Of a DNA stretch of 36,752 bases, positions 27,541-35,368 are shown piece after piece. Origin of the DNA: Bacillota bacterium. GTDB lineage: Bacteria; Bacillota; Proteinivoracia; UBA4975. The notes beneath the pieces were generated by a model that was not told the origin of the DNA, made no database searches, and saw only the letters and a list, made by a program, of their open reading frames with translations. A program made the position numbers and the translations under genes. The DNA lies in contig JAAYIH010000049.1 of the NCBI GenBank assembly GCA_012523545.1, positions 107,841 through 144,592 on the forward strand. Direction: 5' to 3'. Each line of letters begins with the position of its first letter. The first letter of the stretch is position 1.

Positions 27541-28011
27541 ATCGGCAAAGTCTATATATATCACTGTTATGGCGGTTCCCATTCGTCGGTCGTGGCGGCC
27601 GCTGTCCACGTTGGCCTGTTGGCCCCCCACCCATGTCCATCCCGGCAGGTTCTAATGAGCTTGCCTTATTTTGATACGCAAAAATCCGCTGATCACGGAA
27701 TTTTACAATTCGTCGGCACCGACCAGGCGGGGAATGTGGTTTGTTCGGTGGGTTTACAAACGGCGGCCGATACCGTAATAAAGGCCCTGGCCAACCTGAT
27801 GGCCATTGCCGGGGCCGGCGGCAGGGAGATTGTGTTTATCGACACTTTGCCTGCCGTAAACCTGTGGATGAAGATAGGGGGAATATGCTCCCGGGTATTT
27901 GGCTTGAAGGCAATTGGCCGTCCCCTGGTTGTCTTTGGGGTAAAGAGGGCATTCCCCAGCCTGGTGAGTCTGGTGAACCGGGCGCTGATGGCTGAGCAGA
28001 AGGAGGTTTAA
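27541..28011 (+). CDS. DUF3189 family protein, first copy, non-canonical start
   Basis: About 156 residues. The conserved N-terminus of DUF3189, VYIYHCYGGSHSSVVAAAVHVG, is encoded in frame at 27550-27615, but the frame has no ATG, GTG or TTG between the stop at 27526-27528 and GTG 27592, which is in the middle of this block. The residue expected to be Met is ATC at 27541, four bases after GGTGA (27532-27536). Initiation at ATC (or ATA 27556), a base change, or an indel linking GTG 27533 are possible. The rest is normal: LPYFDT, FVGTDQAGNVVCSVG, LPAVNLWMKIGGICSRVFGLKAIGRPLVVFG. Role unknown. Confidence 0.75.
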   Translation: MGKVYIYHCYGGSHSSVVAAAVHVGLLAPHPCPSRQVLMSLPYFDTQKSADHGILQFVGTDQAGNVVCSVGLQTAADTVIKALANLMAIAGAGGREIVFIDTLPAVNLWMKIGGICSRVFGLKAIGRPLVVFGVKRAFPSLVSLVNRALMAEQKEV

Positions 28012-28452
28012 ATGGTATACTTTTATCACTGCTACCGGGGGGCGCATTTGTCCATAACCGCTGCTGCTCTGCATCTGGGCAAAATAACTGTCCGCTCCGG
28101 TGTAAAAGAGCTGTTGGCATTGCAGTACTTTGACATCCTGCAACCCGAAGATATGGGAACGCCGGTGTTGGCCGGGTATGACCGGGATAACAACCCGGTA
28201 TATTTTGTCGGCCTGGGCCGGGGAAGCAAAATATTTGCCCGTTTTGCCGACAGTTTAGTCCGGCAGCTGGGCCTGGACATACAGTATAAATCCGTTGATT
28301 GTCTGCCTTGCCTGAACATCTTTACGCGTGTGGGCGGTTTTCTTGCGCGATTTAGGGGCATTGGCGTGCTGGGCAGGCGCCTGGCAGCCTGGGGCGTGGC
28401 TAAAAATCTGGACAGACTGCATTCCCTGGTTTTGCAAGCACAGGGAAGATAA
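28012..28452 (+). CDS. DUF3189 family protein, second copy
   Basis: A 146-residue paralogue of the preceding gene, starting with ATG directly after its stop behind AAGGAGGT (28000-28007). It begins VYFYHCYRGAHLSITAAALHLGKI and shares YFDIL, GYDRDNNPVYFVGLGRG and CLNIFTRVGGFLARFRGIGVLGRRL with the first copy. The first block has Arg where the family usually has the second Gly (YHCYGG). No membrane segment is seen. Function unknown; the family is found in Clostridia and related spore formers. Confidence 0.85.
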   Translation: MVYFYHCYRGAHLSITAAALHLGKITVRSGVKELLALQYFDILQPEDMGTPVLAGYDRDNNPVYFVGLGRGSKIFARFADSLVRQLGLDIQYKSVDCLPCLNIFTRVGGFLARFRGIGVLGRRLAAWGVAKNLDRLHSLVLQAQGR

Positions 28453-28460
28453 AGTATAAT
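28432..28460 (+). promoter_or_regulatory. Sigma-A promoter of the DUF512-der unit
   Basis: TTGCAA (28432-28437) and a perfect TATAAT (28455-28460) are 17 bases apart. The -35 lies within the last codons of the DUF3189 gene. The start point near 28467 leaves a leader of about 32 bases before the ATG at 28499. Confidence 0.75.
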
Positions 28461-28498
28461 TCACATATGCGGAGCATTTGCGGTAATGAGGTGTTGTA

Positions 28499-29785
28499 AT
28501 GCTGAAGATTAAAAGTGTGGTTCCGGGGGGCATCGGGGCGGAATTGGGCCTGGTGCCGGGAGATATCATTCTGTCTTTTAACGAAAAACCTGCCCGGGAC
28601 ATATTGGATTACTGCTTTCATGCCACTGACGAAAAGCTGTGTATCCGGGTGAAGAAGAACCGGGAGATCATCGATTACGAAATAGAGAAGGATTACCAGG
28701 ACGACCTGGGGCTGGAGTTTGAATTGCGGCCCAGACAATGCCGAAACAAATGCATTTTTTGTTTTGTAGACCAGATGCCGCCGCATCTGCGCAGGACACT
28801 GTATATCAAAGATGATGACTATCGCCTTTCCTTTCTGCACGGGAATTATATCACCCTGACCAATCTCGATAACCGGGATATACAGCGTATTATTGACGAG
28901 CGGCTTTCGCCGCTGTACATTTCTGTCCATGCCTCCAACCCCCGGGTCCGCGCCCGCCTCCTGGGCAAAAACTCAAGCATAGACATCATGGAGCTGCTCA
29001 ATAGGTTTGCACGGGCTAAAATTGCTTTTCACGGACAAATAGTCCTTTGCCCGGGTTACAATGACGGTCCTGTCTTGCAACAGACCCTGACCGACCTGGC
29101 GGAATTGGGAGATTCTGTGCTTTCGCTGGCGGTGGTCCCGGTGGGGTTGACCAGGCATCGCAATCACCTGACGCCCCTGGCGCCGGTGACCAGGGAAATC
29201 GCCCGGGAAGTGATTGCTGTCATTGCCGGGTATCAGCAAAAATTCCTGAAGGAGCTGGGCCGCCGGACCGTGTATGCCGCCGATGAATTCTTTATCGTGG
29301 CGGAGCAACCGGTTCCCGGTCCGGAATACTACGAAGATTTTGCCCAACTGGAAAACGGCATAGGCCTTATTCGCAAAGCCCTGATGCAGGCCGAATCCCT
29401 CAGGGCTTTGCCGCCCAGGAGAACCAAGCCCGGGAAAGTGCTGCTGGTTACCGGCCTGGCCGCTCGTGACACACTTGACACCGCAGTCCCTGATTTGCAA
29501 CGCGTGCTGCCCGACCTTACGTTTTCTGTCCTGGCAGTGGAAAATCATCTGTTGGGCCCTCAGATTACTGTTGCCGGGTTACTGGCCGGCGCAGATATTT
29601 TGGCGGCATTGCGCAGGACCGATGCCGATTGGGATATCCTGGTGGTTCCGGAAACGGCAGTGCGGGCAGGCTGTTTTATCGATGATTGCACAACCGCTGA
29701 CTTGGCCCGGGAATTGGACAAACCTGTCTGTGCAGCCGCCGATTTCCTCGACTTGACTGAAATACTGATTCGGGAGGTGAAATGA
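28499..29785 (+). CDS. DUF512 protein with PDZ and radical-SAM-type iron-sulfur motif
   Basis: A 428-residue protein. The N-terminal 60 residues are PDZ-like (VPGGIGAELGLVPGDIILSFNEKPARD). An iron-sulfur motif CxxxCxxC follows at C81, C85 and C88 (CRNKCIFC), as in radical-SAM proteins, with YISVHASNPRVRARLLG and GQIVLCPGYNDG downstream. The DUF512 domain contains VPVGLTRHR and YAADEFFIVA, and the end has GPQITVAGLLAGADI. The family occurs in Firmicutes and cyanobacteria, often beside der as here; no reaction is established to my knowledge. GAGGTG (28487-28492) precedes the ATG. Confidence 0.88.
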   Translation: MLKIKSVVPGGIGAELGLVPGDIILSFNEKPARDILDYCFHATDEKLCIRVKKNREIIDYEIEKDYQDDLGLEFELRPRQCRNKCIFCFVDQMPPHLRRTLYIKDDDYRLSFLHGNYITLTNLDNRDIQRIIDERLSPLYISVHASNPRVRARLLGKNSSIDIMELLNRFARAKIAFHGQIVLCPGYNDGPVLQQTLTDLAELGDSVLSLAVVPVGLTRHRNHLTPLAPVTREIAREVIAVIAGYQQKFLKELGRRTVYAADEFFIVAEQPVPGPEYYEDFAQLENGIGLIRKALMQAESLRALPPRRTKPGKVLLVTGLAARDTLDTAVPDLQRVLPDLTFSVLAVENHLLGPQITVAGLLAGADILAALRRTDADWDILVVPETAVRAGCFIDDCTTADLARELDKPVCAAADFLDLTEILIREVK

Positions 29786-31092
29786 TGCTTCCGATTGTTT
29801 CCATAGTCGGCCGCCCCAACGTGGGCAAATCAACTTTATTTAACAAGATTATGCAACAGAGGCTGGCCATCGTTGAGGACACTCCGGGAGTGACCAGAGA
29901 CCGCCTGTACGGAAGGACGGACTGGAATGGAGTTCCCTTTATGCTGGTGGATACCGGCGGATTGGTTTGGGACGATGATCCTCTGGCCCAGGCAGTTGCA
30001 AGGCAAGCGGAAATTGCCATCGACGAAAGCGACGTCACCATTTTCCTTACAGATGCCAAAACCGGTCTTACCGGGGAAGACCATGACGTGGCGGCAATGT
30101 TGCGCCGCAGTCAAAAACAGGTTGTGCTGGCGGTTAACAAAGTAGATGATTTTTCGTGCAGCCACCAGCTGTTGGCAGAGTTCTATGAACTGGGACTGGG
30201 TGAGCCGATACCCATCTCTGCTGCCAATGGCCTCAATATCGGCGATCTCCTGGATGCCGTCGTCGCGCACCTGCCGGCCTTAACAGAACACGAAGAAGAC
30301 GATTCCATTTCCGTCGCCATTATAGGACGGCCCAATGTGGGCAAATCGTCCTTGTTCAATCGCCTTGTGGGGCAGGAGCGCTCGGTGGTCAGCGACATTC
30401 CCGGCACGACCAGGGATGCCATTGACACCAGGATCGTTCATGCCGGCGTACTATATACCTTCATAGATACCGCCGGGTTGCGCAAAAAGAGCAGGATAGG
30501 TTCGGGCATTGAATACTACAGTATGTTGCGCAGCATCCGGGCGGTAGAACGCAGCGACATAGCCATCATTGTCCTTGACGGGCGGGAAGGGCTGACGGAA
30601 CAGGACAAGCGCATAGCCGGAATTGCCCATGAAGCGGGCAAAGCATCGATACTCCTGGTCAACAAGTGGGATATTGTGGAAAAAGATTCCGACACGATGG
30701 CCAAATATCAAAAGGAATTGCGGCAGGGACTGCAATTTATGGATTACGCCAACATCGAATTTGTCTCTGCCTTGACGGGAGCCCGGTGCGCACGCCTGTT
30801 CCCGTTAATTCTGGCCACCATGGAGGAATATCAGCGCCGCATTGGCACCGGGTTGCTCAACGACCTGTTAAACGATGCGGTCCTGGCCAACCCGCCCTCG
30901 GCCAAGGGCCGCAAGGTTAAAATATACTACATTACCCAGGCAGCGATTAAGCCGCCGCGCTTTGTCCTTTTTGTCAATGCACCGGAACTCCTCCATTTTT
31001 CCTGGCTGCGCTATTTGGAAAACCGCCTCCGGGAAGCCTTTGGCTTCGCCGGGACGCCGATAAATTTTATCATCAGAAAGAGAGGAAAATGA
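29785..31092 (+). CDS. der: Der (EngA), double-GTPase for 50S ribosome assembly
   Basis: A 435-residue GTPase with two G domains in tandem and a KH-like C-terminal domain. The first P-loop is GRPNVGKS (9-16), the second GRPNVGKSS near residue 180; DTGG and DTAG are the G3 motifs, NKVD and NKWD the G4 motifs. It binds the large subunit during maturation. Two adjacent ATGs overlap the previous stop; the second (29785) has the better distance from GGAGGTGA (29773-29780). Confidence 0.96.
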   Translation: MLPIVSIVGRPNVGKSTLFNKIMQQRLAIVEDTPGVTRDRLYGRTDWNGVPFMLVDTGGLVWDDDPLAQAVARQAEIAIDESDVTIFLTDAKTGLTGEDHDVAAMLRRSQKQVVLAVNKVDDFSCSHQLLAEFYELGLGEPIPISAANGLNIGDLLDAVVAHLPALTEHEEDDSISVAIIGRPNVGKSSLFNRLVGQERSVVSDIPGTTRDAIDTRIVHAGVLYTFIDTAGLRKKSRIGSGIEYYSMLRSIRAVERSDIAIIVLDGREGLTEQDKRIAGIAHEAGKASILLVNKWDIVEKDSDTMAKYQKELRQGLQFMDYANIEFVSALTGARCARLFPLILATMEEYQRRIGTGLLNDLLNDAVLANPPSAKGRKVKIYYITQAAIKPPRFVLFVNAPELLHFSWLRYLENRLREAFGFAGTPINFIIRKRGK

Positions 31093-31093
31093 G

Positions 31094-32113
31094 ATGAAAC
31101 CGTGCAGGATTGCCGTCATCGGTGCGGGAGGCTGGGGGACAGCGATGGCACTGGTCCTGGCCAAAAAAGGTCACGATGTTCTGATTTGGGCCAGGAGAGA
31201 GGAGTTCTGCCGCCAACTGCGCGAAACCAGAGAAAACTCCGCTTATTTGCCCGGAGTTTTGCTTCCTGCCCGGGTCGAAATAACCAACTCCATTACCGAA
31301 GCAGCAAAATACGGGGAAGTGGTGGTCATCGCTACTCCTACCAAAGCAGTCCGGGAAACGGCTGTTGCCCTGGCTAATCATCTCAGGCCTCAGGCGGTGC
31401 TGGTCAGCCTCAGCAAAGGCCTGGAGCGTAATACATACCTGCGTTGTTCCGAGGTTATAGCCGAAGTCGTCGGCAATGCCGACAACGTGACAGCGCTCAG
31501 CGGCCCCAACCATGCCGAAGAAGTAGCCAGAGGCATACCCTCTGCAACGGTTGTGGCAGGCTATAATCTGAAAACTGCCCAAATGATTCAGGACATTTTC
31601 ATGACCCCTAAATTTCGCGTCTATACCAACCAGGACATCATCGGAGTGGAAATAGCCGGGGCGTTAAAAAACATTATTGCTCTGGCAGCTGGGATCTGCG
31701 ATGGACTGGGGTATGGCGACAACACCAAAGCAGCTTTGATGGCCAGAGGTTTGGCAGAAATTGCCCGGCTGGGAATCAGGATGGGGGCGCAACCCATGAC
31801 CTTTGCCGGCCTGGCCGGCATCGGCGACCTCATTGTTACATGTACCAGCAAGCACAGCCGCAACTGGCGCACAGGCTATGCCCTGGGCAAGGGCGAAAAG
31901 CTGGAGGATATCCTGGCCAGGACCGGGATGGTGGTGGAAGGCGTGGCTACAACGGAAACGGCCATCCAGCTGGCCGAAAAGTACGAGGTCGACATGCCCA
32001 TTGCGACAGCATTGGGAGAAGTGCTTTTTGCCGGCAAAGAGCCCAAAGATGCCGTCAACGACTTAATGTTGCGGGACAAGGCCCAGGAATCCGATGGATC
32101 AAACAGCGACTAG
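31094..32113 (+). CDS. gpsA: GpsA, NAD(P)-dependent glycerol-3-phosphate dehydrogenase
   Basis: A 339-residue enzyme reducing dihydroxyacetone phosphate to sn-glycerol 3-phosphate for phospholipid synthesis. The N-terminal Rossmann motif is VIGAGGWGTAMA. SLSKGLE, LSGPNHAEEVARGIPSATVVA, GVEIAGALKNIIALAAGICDGLGYGDNTKAAL and FAGLAGIGDLIVTCTS are all conserved, including the catalytic lysine in ALKN. It begins one base after the der stop, suggesting one transcript. No plsY gene lies between der and gpsA. Confidence 0.96.
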   Translation: MKPCRIAVIGAGGWGTAMALVLAKKGHDVLIWARREEFCRQLRETRENSAYLPGVLLPARVEITNSITEAAKYGEVVVIATPTKAVRETAVALANHLRPQAVLVSLSKGLERNTYLRCSEVIAEVVGNADNVTALSGPNHAEEVARGIPSATVVAGYNLKTAQMIQDIFMTPKFRVYTNQDIIGVEIAGALKNIIALAAGICDGLGYGDNTKAALMARGLAEIARLGIRMGAQPMTFAGLAGIGDLIVTCTSKHSRNWRTGYALGKGEKLEDILARTGMVVEGVATTETAIQLAEKYEVDMPIATALGEVLFAGKEPKDAVNDLMLRDKAQESDGSNSD

Positions 32114-32122
32114 GAGCTTCCG

Positions 32123-32152
32123 GTAAAATTTGTCCTCCTCCGAGCATACAAC
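32123..32152 (+). promoter_or_regulatory. Possible sigma-E-type promoter of spoIVA
   Basis: GTAAAATT (32123-32130) and CATACAAC (32145-32152) are 14 bases apart. The -10 differs from the sigma-E consensus CATACAAT at one base; the -35 is weaker. spoIVA is a mother-cell gene of this regulon in Bacillus. The start point near 32159 would give a leader of about 55 bases. Confidence 0.5.
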
Positions 32153-32213
32153 CATTTTTTGCACATATATATATTGTGAACAAATCCGGATTTTTGTGAG
32201 GGGGAGGAGAAAA

Positions 32214-33695
32214 TTGGCCGCGCAAAGCATATATCATGATATAGCCAAACGAACTGGCGGAGATATCTATCTTGGCGTAGTTGGACCTGTTCGGACCGGA
32301 AAATCGACATTTATAAAAAAGTTCATGGAACTCATGGTAATACCTAATATTATCGATGAACAAGACCGACTCCGGGCAGTGGATGAGCTTCCGCAGAGCA
32401 GCGGCGGCAAAACGATAACTACCACCGAACCCAAATTTATTCCCGACGAAGCTGTGGAAGTTCAGTTTGACGATGATTTTACCATGCGGGTGCGATTGGT
32501 GGATTGCGTCGGATATACAGTGGCCGGCGCCTTAGGTTATTCCGATGAGCGGGGCGAACGCCTGGTTATGTCGCCCTGGGCCGACGAAGAGATTCCCTTT
32601 CAGCAAGCTGCTGAAATAGGGACCAGGAAAGTAATTAAAGACCATTCCACCCTGGGCCTGGTGGTGACCACCGACGGCTCTTTCACCGACATTCCCCGGA
32701 AGGATTTTCAGGAACCGGAAGCGCGCATCGTTGCAGAGCTGAAACAAATCGGCAAACCCTTTGTAATTCTGCTTAACACCAAGCAGCCCGAAGCCGGCTC
32801 AGCCTTGGAGCTGCGGGACCAGTTAAGCGAAAAGTACCAGGCGCCGGTTATCCTGTGCAACTGCCTGCGCCTGGATAAAAAAACCGTTGATGTAATCCTT
32901 AAAGAAGCTTTATATGAGTTCCCCGTCAGTCAAATCAACTTTATCCTGCCGGATTGGGTAGAAGCATTGGATGAAGACCACTGGCTGAAGGCAAGTTACC
33001 GCGACATCATTACCGGGATTATGGAAAGCACCGGCAAGGTCCGGGAACTGCGCAAGGTTTTGGAGCCCATCAGCACTGAATTCGAATATGTTTCCCGGGT
33101 GGCGCTGACGCATTTGGATCTGGGCAGCGGCGAAGCAGAAATTCGCTTTGAATGCCCGCCCGAGCTGTTCTATTCGGTGCTGTCCGAGACCACTGGGTTC
33201 AATATCGGCAATGCCGGCGATCTTTTCAGGCAAATGAAGGACTTGGTTCGGGCCAAGCGAGAATACGACAAAATCGAGGACGCCTTTATTTCTGCCCAGT
33301 CAACCGGCTACGGCATAGTCCCGCCGTCCTTGGATGAAATGGTTTTGGAGGAGCCGGAAATCATTCGCCAGGGGACGCGTTTTGGTGTCCGCCTGCGGGC
33401 TACGGCGCCGTCCTATCACTTAATCCGGGTGGATGTGGAATCGGAGTTCGCGCCCATTGTCGGCTCTGAAAAACAGAGTGAGGACCTGGTCAATTACCTG
33501 TTGGAGGAATTTGAAGATAATCCCGATAAAATTTGGGAGTCCAATATATTCGGCAAATCGTTGCACTCGCTGGTCCAGGGAGGAATTCAGACCAAGCTGG
33601 GCAATTTGCCGCCCAGTGCCCAGGCCAAATTGCAGGAGACACTGGAAAAGATTGTCAACGAAGGCAGCGGCGGTTTAATCGCCATAATTCTATAG
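32214..33695 (+). CDS. spoIVA: SpoIVA, spore-coat basement-layer ATPase
   Basis: A 493-residue sporulation protein (492 in Bacillus) that hydrolyses ATP and polymerises on the outer forespore membrane as the base of the coat. The family start IAKRTGGDIYLGVVGPVRTGKSTF includes the Walker A GPVRTGKS at 24-31. LVDCVGYTV, MSPWADEEIPF and TTDGSFTDIPR are further fixed stretches, and the conserved C-terminal end is present. TTG 32214 is chosen because GGGGGAGGAG (32200-32209) precedes it and the length then matches the family. It is the clearest sign that the organism forms endospores. Confidence 0.96.
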   Translation: MAAQSIYHDIAKRTGGDIYLGVVGPVRTGKSTFIKKFMELMVIPNIIDEQDRLRAVDELPQSSGGKTITTTEPKFIPDEAVEVQFDDDFTMRVRLVDCVGYTVAGALGYSDERGERLVMSPWADEEIPFQQAAEIGTRKVIKDHSTLGLVVTTDGSFTDIPRKDFQEPEARIVAELKQIGKPFVILLNTKQPEAGSALELRDQLSEKYQAPVILCNCLRLDKKTVDVILKEALYEFPVSQINFILPDWVEALDEDHWLKASYRDIITGIMESTGKVRELRKVLEPISTEFEYVSRVALTHLDLGSGEAEIRFECPPELFYSVLSETTGFNIGNAGDLFRQMKDLVRAKREYDKIEDAFISAQSTGYGIVPPSLDEMVLEEPEIIRQGTRFGVRLRATAPSYHLIRVDVESEFAPIVGSEKQSEDLVNYLLEEFEDNPDKIWESNIFGKSLHSLVQGGIQTKLGNLPPSAQAKLQETLEKIVNEGSGGLIAIIL

Positions 33696-33696
33696 C

Positions 33697-33726
33697 GGCG
33701 CGCCAACAAGTGTGCGCCATTTTTTT
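33697..33726 (+). terminator. Terminator after spoIVA
   Basis: GGCGC (33697-33701) pairs with GCGCC (33714-33718) across a 12-base loop, followed by ATTTTTTT. The stem is short, but the T-run and the position two bases after the stop support the call. Confidence 0.6.
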
Positions 33727-33730
33727 GCTC

Positions 33731-33768
33731 GAAAAGAAAAAACCCCGGAGGCCCAAAACCTCCGGGGT
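33731..33768 (-). terminator. Terminator of the tRNA-Pro gene
   Basis: ACCCCGGAGG (33742-33751) and CCTCCGGGGT (33759-33768) form a perfect 10-bp stem with a seven-base loop. On the - strand the stem is followed by TTTTTTCTTTT (complement of 33731-33741), so it terminates leftward transcription from tRNA-Pro. On the + strand no T-run follows. Confidence 0.8.
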
Positions 33769-33785
33769 ATATCTTGCAATAAAAA

Positions 33786-33862
<77 letters not shown>

Positions 33863-33876
33863 AACCGACATATATT

Positions 33877-33905
33877 ATTTTACTCATTTAACTGCGGCAT
33901 GTCAA
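33877..33905 (-). promoter_or_regulatory. Sigma-A promoter of tRNA-Pro with overlapping inverted repeat
   Basis: On the - strand TTGACA (33905-33900) and TAAAAT (33882-33877) are 17 bases apart, eight bases or so before the mature tRNA start point. The -35 lies in the 18-base inverted repeat GTCAACC-ATGC-GGTTGAC (33901-33918). The rest of the gap up to 34103 has no gene I can support. Confidence 0.8.
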
Positions 33906-34103
33906 CCATGCGGTTGACGATGCGGTCCGGTCGAAACTATGGGCAGAATATTATCCCGTTAACATGCAGTGTTTATATGGAAATACTTTCTAGTGAATGC
34001 AAAGATTACAAATCAATAACATGGAGGATTTTCCCTCCCGCTGGAAGAATAATGCAACTACAAAAAGAATTGCAGCCCTGAATACAATGGTAAGGTGAAA
34101 GCA

Positions 34104-34682
34104 ATGATTGAGTACAAAAGGGTCGACGAAACTTACTTACCCCAATATGACCAAATCCCCATGACAGTCCAGGTGAATTCATATTATTACATAAAAAAGA
34201 GCAATCGGGGCCTGGGCGGCTTTGCCTTTATCGAAACCCCTGTCGAGCCTTATATAAAAGACTTCCGTGCCGACGGCGACGCCAACATGGCGGAATTGCC
34301 GCAACGGTGGGACCTGGCCAATTGGGCATTCTTTATGGCCTTTGCCGGAGAAGCGCCTGTGGGCGGTGCTATTGTAGCTAGCAGGACCGAGGGAGTGAAG
34401 ATGCTTGGGGGAAGAGACGACCTGGCCGTGCTTTGGGATATCCGAGTCGCCGATAGATGCAAGCGGCAAGGCATTGGCCAGGCTTTGTTTGACATGGCTG
34501 CAGCCTGGTCACGCCGGCAGGGACTCGTCCAGATGAAAATCGAATGCCAGAACAACAATATACCGGCGATTAAATTTTATCACAAACAGGGCGCGGTTCT
34601 GACTGCCATAGATGAGTACGCCTATTACAATGACCCAAAATACAGGCACGAAGTCCAGCTGATCTGGCATCTTGATTTGTAA
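34104..34682 (+). CDS. GNAT family N-acetyltransferase
   Basis: A 192-residue GNAT protein. The acetyl-CoA site is seen as LWDIRVADRCKRQGIGQALFDMA (motif A with Q/RxxGxG/A), followed by IECQNNNIPAIKFYHKQGAVL (motif B). The pattern resembles streptothricin-type acetyltransferases, but the substrate cannot be read from sequence. ATG 34104 is preferred to GTG 34095 because AAGGTGA (34092-34098) is five bases upstream. It stands alone between tRNA-Pro (divergent) and a terminator, so it may be an accessory gene. Confidence 0.88.
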   Translation: MIEYKRVDETYLPQYDQIPMTVQVNSYYYIKKSNRGLGGFAFIETPVEPYIKDFRADGDANMAELPQRWDLANWAFFMAFAGEAPVGGAIVASRTEGVKMLGGRDDLAVLWDIRVADRCKRQGIGQALFDMAAAWSRRQGLVQMKIECQNNNIPAIKFYHKQGAVLTAIDEYAYYNDPKYRHEVQLIWHLDL

Positions 34683-34708
34683 CATCTGCCGGACAAAGGG
34701 GATGCTGT

Positions 34709-34742
34709 CTCCCACCGCTCTGGGGAGTTTTGTCTATTTTTT
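34709..34742 (+). terminator. Probable terminator after the acetyltransferase gene
   Basis: CTCCCA (34709-34714) pairs with TGGGGAG (34721-34727) with one bulged G, followed by the T-rich stretch TTTTGTCTATTTTTT. Moderate stem, good T-run. Confidence 0.55.
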
Positions 34743-34763
34743 GCGTTTAACCCGCAGTCTTTA

Positions 34764-34791
34764 TTGACATTTAGAAGATATCTGCTAAAAT
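34764..34791 (+). promoter_or_regulatory. Sigma-A promoter of speD
   Basis: A perfect TTGACA (34764-34769) and TAAAAT (34786-34791) are 16 bases apart. The leader to the ATG at 34835 is about 37 bases. Confidence 0.8.
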
Positions 34792-34834
34792 TTATTTGAG
34801 TTTTTGCGCCAATACTATTAAGGGAGGTTGAAAG

Positions 34835-35221
34835 ATGGCAAAATCCTTGGGCAGGCATGTCCTTGCCGAAATCTATGAGTGCGATTCAGAGATTCTCAAT
34901 GACATCCATCAGGTGGAGAAAATTATGGTGAAAGCTGCCCTGGAAGCCGGAGCAGAGATCCGCGAGGTTGCTTTCCATAAATTCTCTCCCCAGGGAGTCA
35001 GCGGCGTCGTAGTGATTTCCGAATCTCATTTGGCTATCCATACATGGCCGGAGCTGGGCTATGCAGCAGTTGACGTTTTTACCTGCGGCGACAGCGTCGA
35101 CCCCTGGGTTTCGTGTAACTATATAAAACAACAGTTTGCCGCGCAGAGAATGGAGGCCAAAGAAGTAAAAAGAGGCGTTTTCAGCCAAGACTTGACCCAT
35201 AAACCAGCGGTCAATTTATAA
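34835..35221 (+). CDS. speD: S-adenosylmethionine decarboxylase proenzyme
   Basis: A 128-residue proenzyme of the short bacterial class that makes the aminopropyl donor for spermidine. Self-cleavage occurs in VVISESHLAIHTWPE, between Glu63 and Ser64; Ser64 becomes the pyruvoyl group. LGRHVLAEIYECD, the catalytic FTCGD cysteine region and HKFSPQGVSG are conserved. The ATG follows GGAGG at normal spacing. It has its own promoter and no spermidine synthase gene beside it. Confidence 0.96.
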   Translation: MAKSLGRHVLAEIYECDSEILNDIHQVEKIMVKAALEAGAEIREVAFHKFSPQGVSGVVVISESHLAIHTWPELGYAAVDVFTCGDSVDPWVSCNYIKQQFAAQRMEAKEVKRGVFSQDLTHKPAVNL

Positions 35222-35267
35222 AGGGGTGTTAGTTTGTTACTTTATTGCGCACAAGGTTAGTGATTTA

Positions 35268-35308
35268 CCCTACGACGGTAACAACGGGCGTAGGGATTAT
35301 TTATTTTA
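35268..35308 (+). terminator. Possible terminator between speD and ndk
   Basis: CCCTACG (35268-35274) pairs with CGTAGGG (35289-35295) across a 14-base loop, followed by ATTATTTATTTT. The loop is large, so the terminator call is tentative; a weak TATAGT (35338-35343) just downstream may be the -10 for ndk. Confidence 0.45.
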
Positions 35309-35368
35309 AAGGATATTAGCCGGCCTCTGTCAAATACTATAGTGTAAAACCTTGATGAGGTGTGCGGT

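Noticed and set aside
31085-31100. Loss of plsY between der and gpsA as an oddity
   Set aside because: The order der-gpsA without plsY also occurs in Bacillus, so it is not unusual.
33899-34081. A 60-codon + strand frame between tRNA-Pro and the acetyltransferase
   Set aside because: No ribosome site, overlaps the tRNA promoter, and the composition shows no domain.
35222-35359. Riboswitch in the speD-ndk gap
   Set aside because: Only one simple stem with a large loop is visible and no known aptamer core; kept as a possible terminator.
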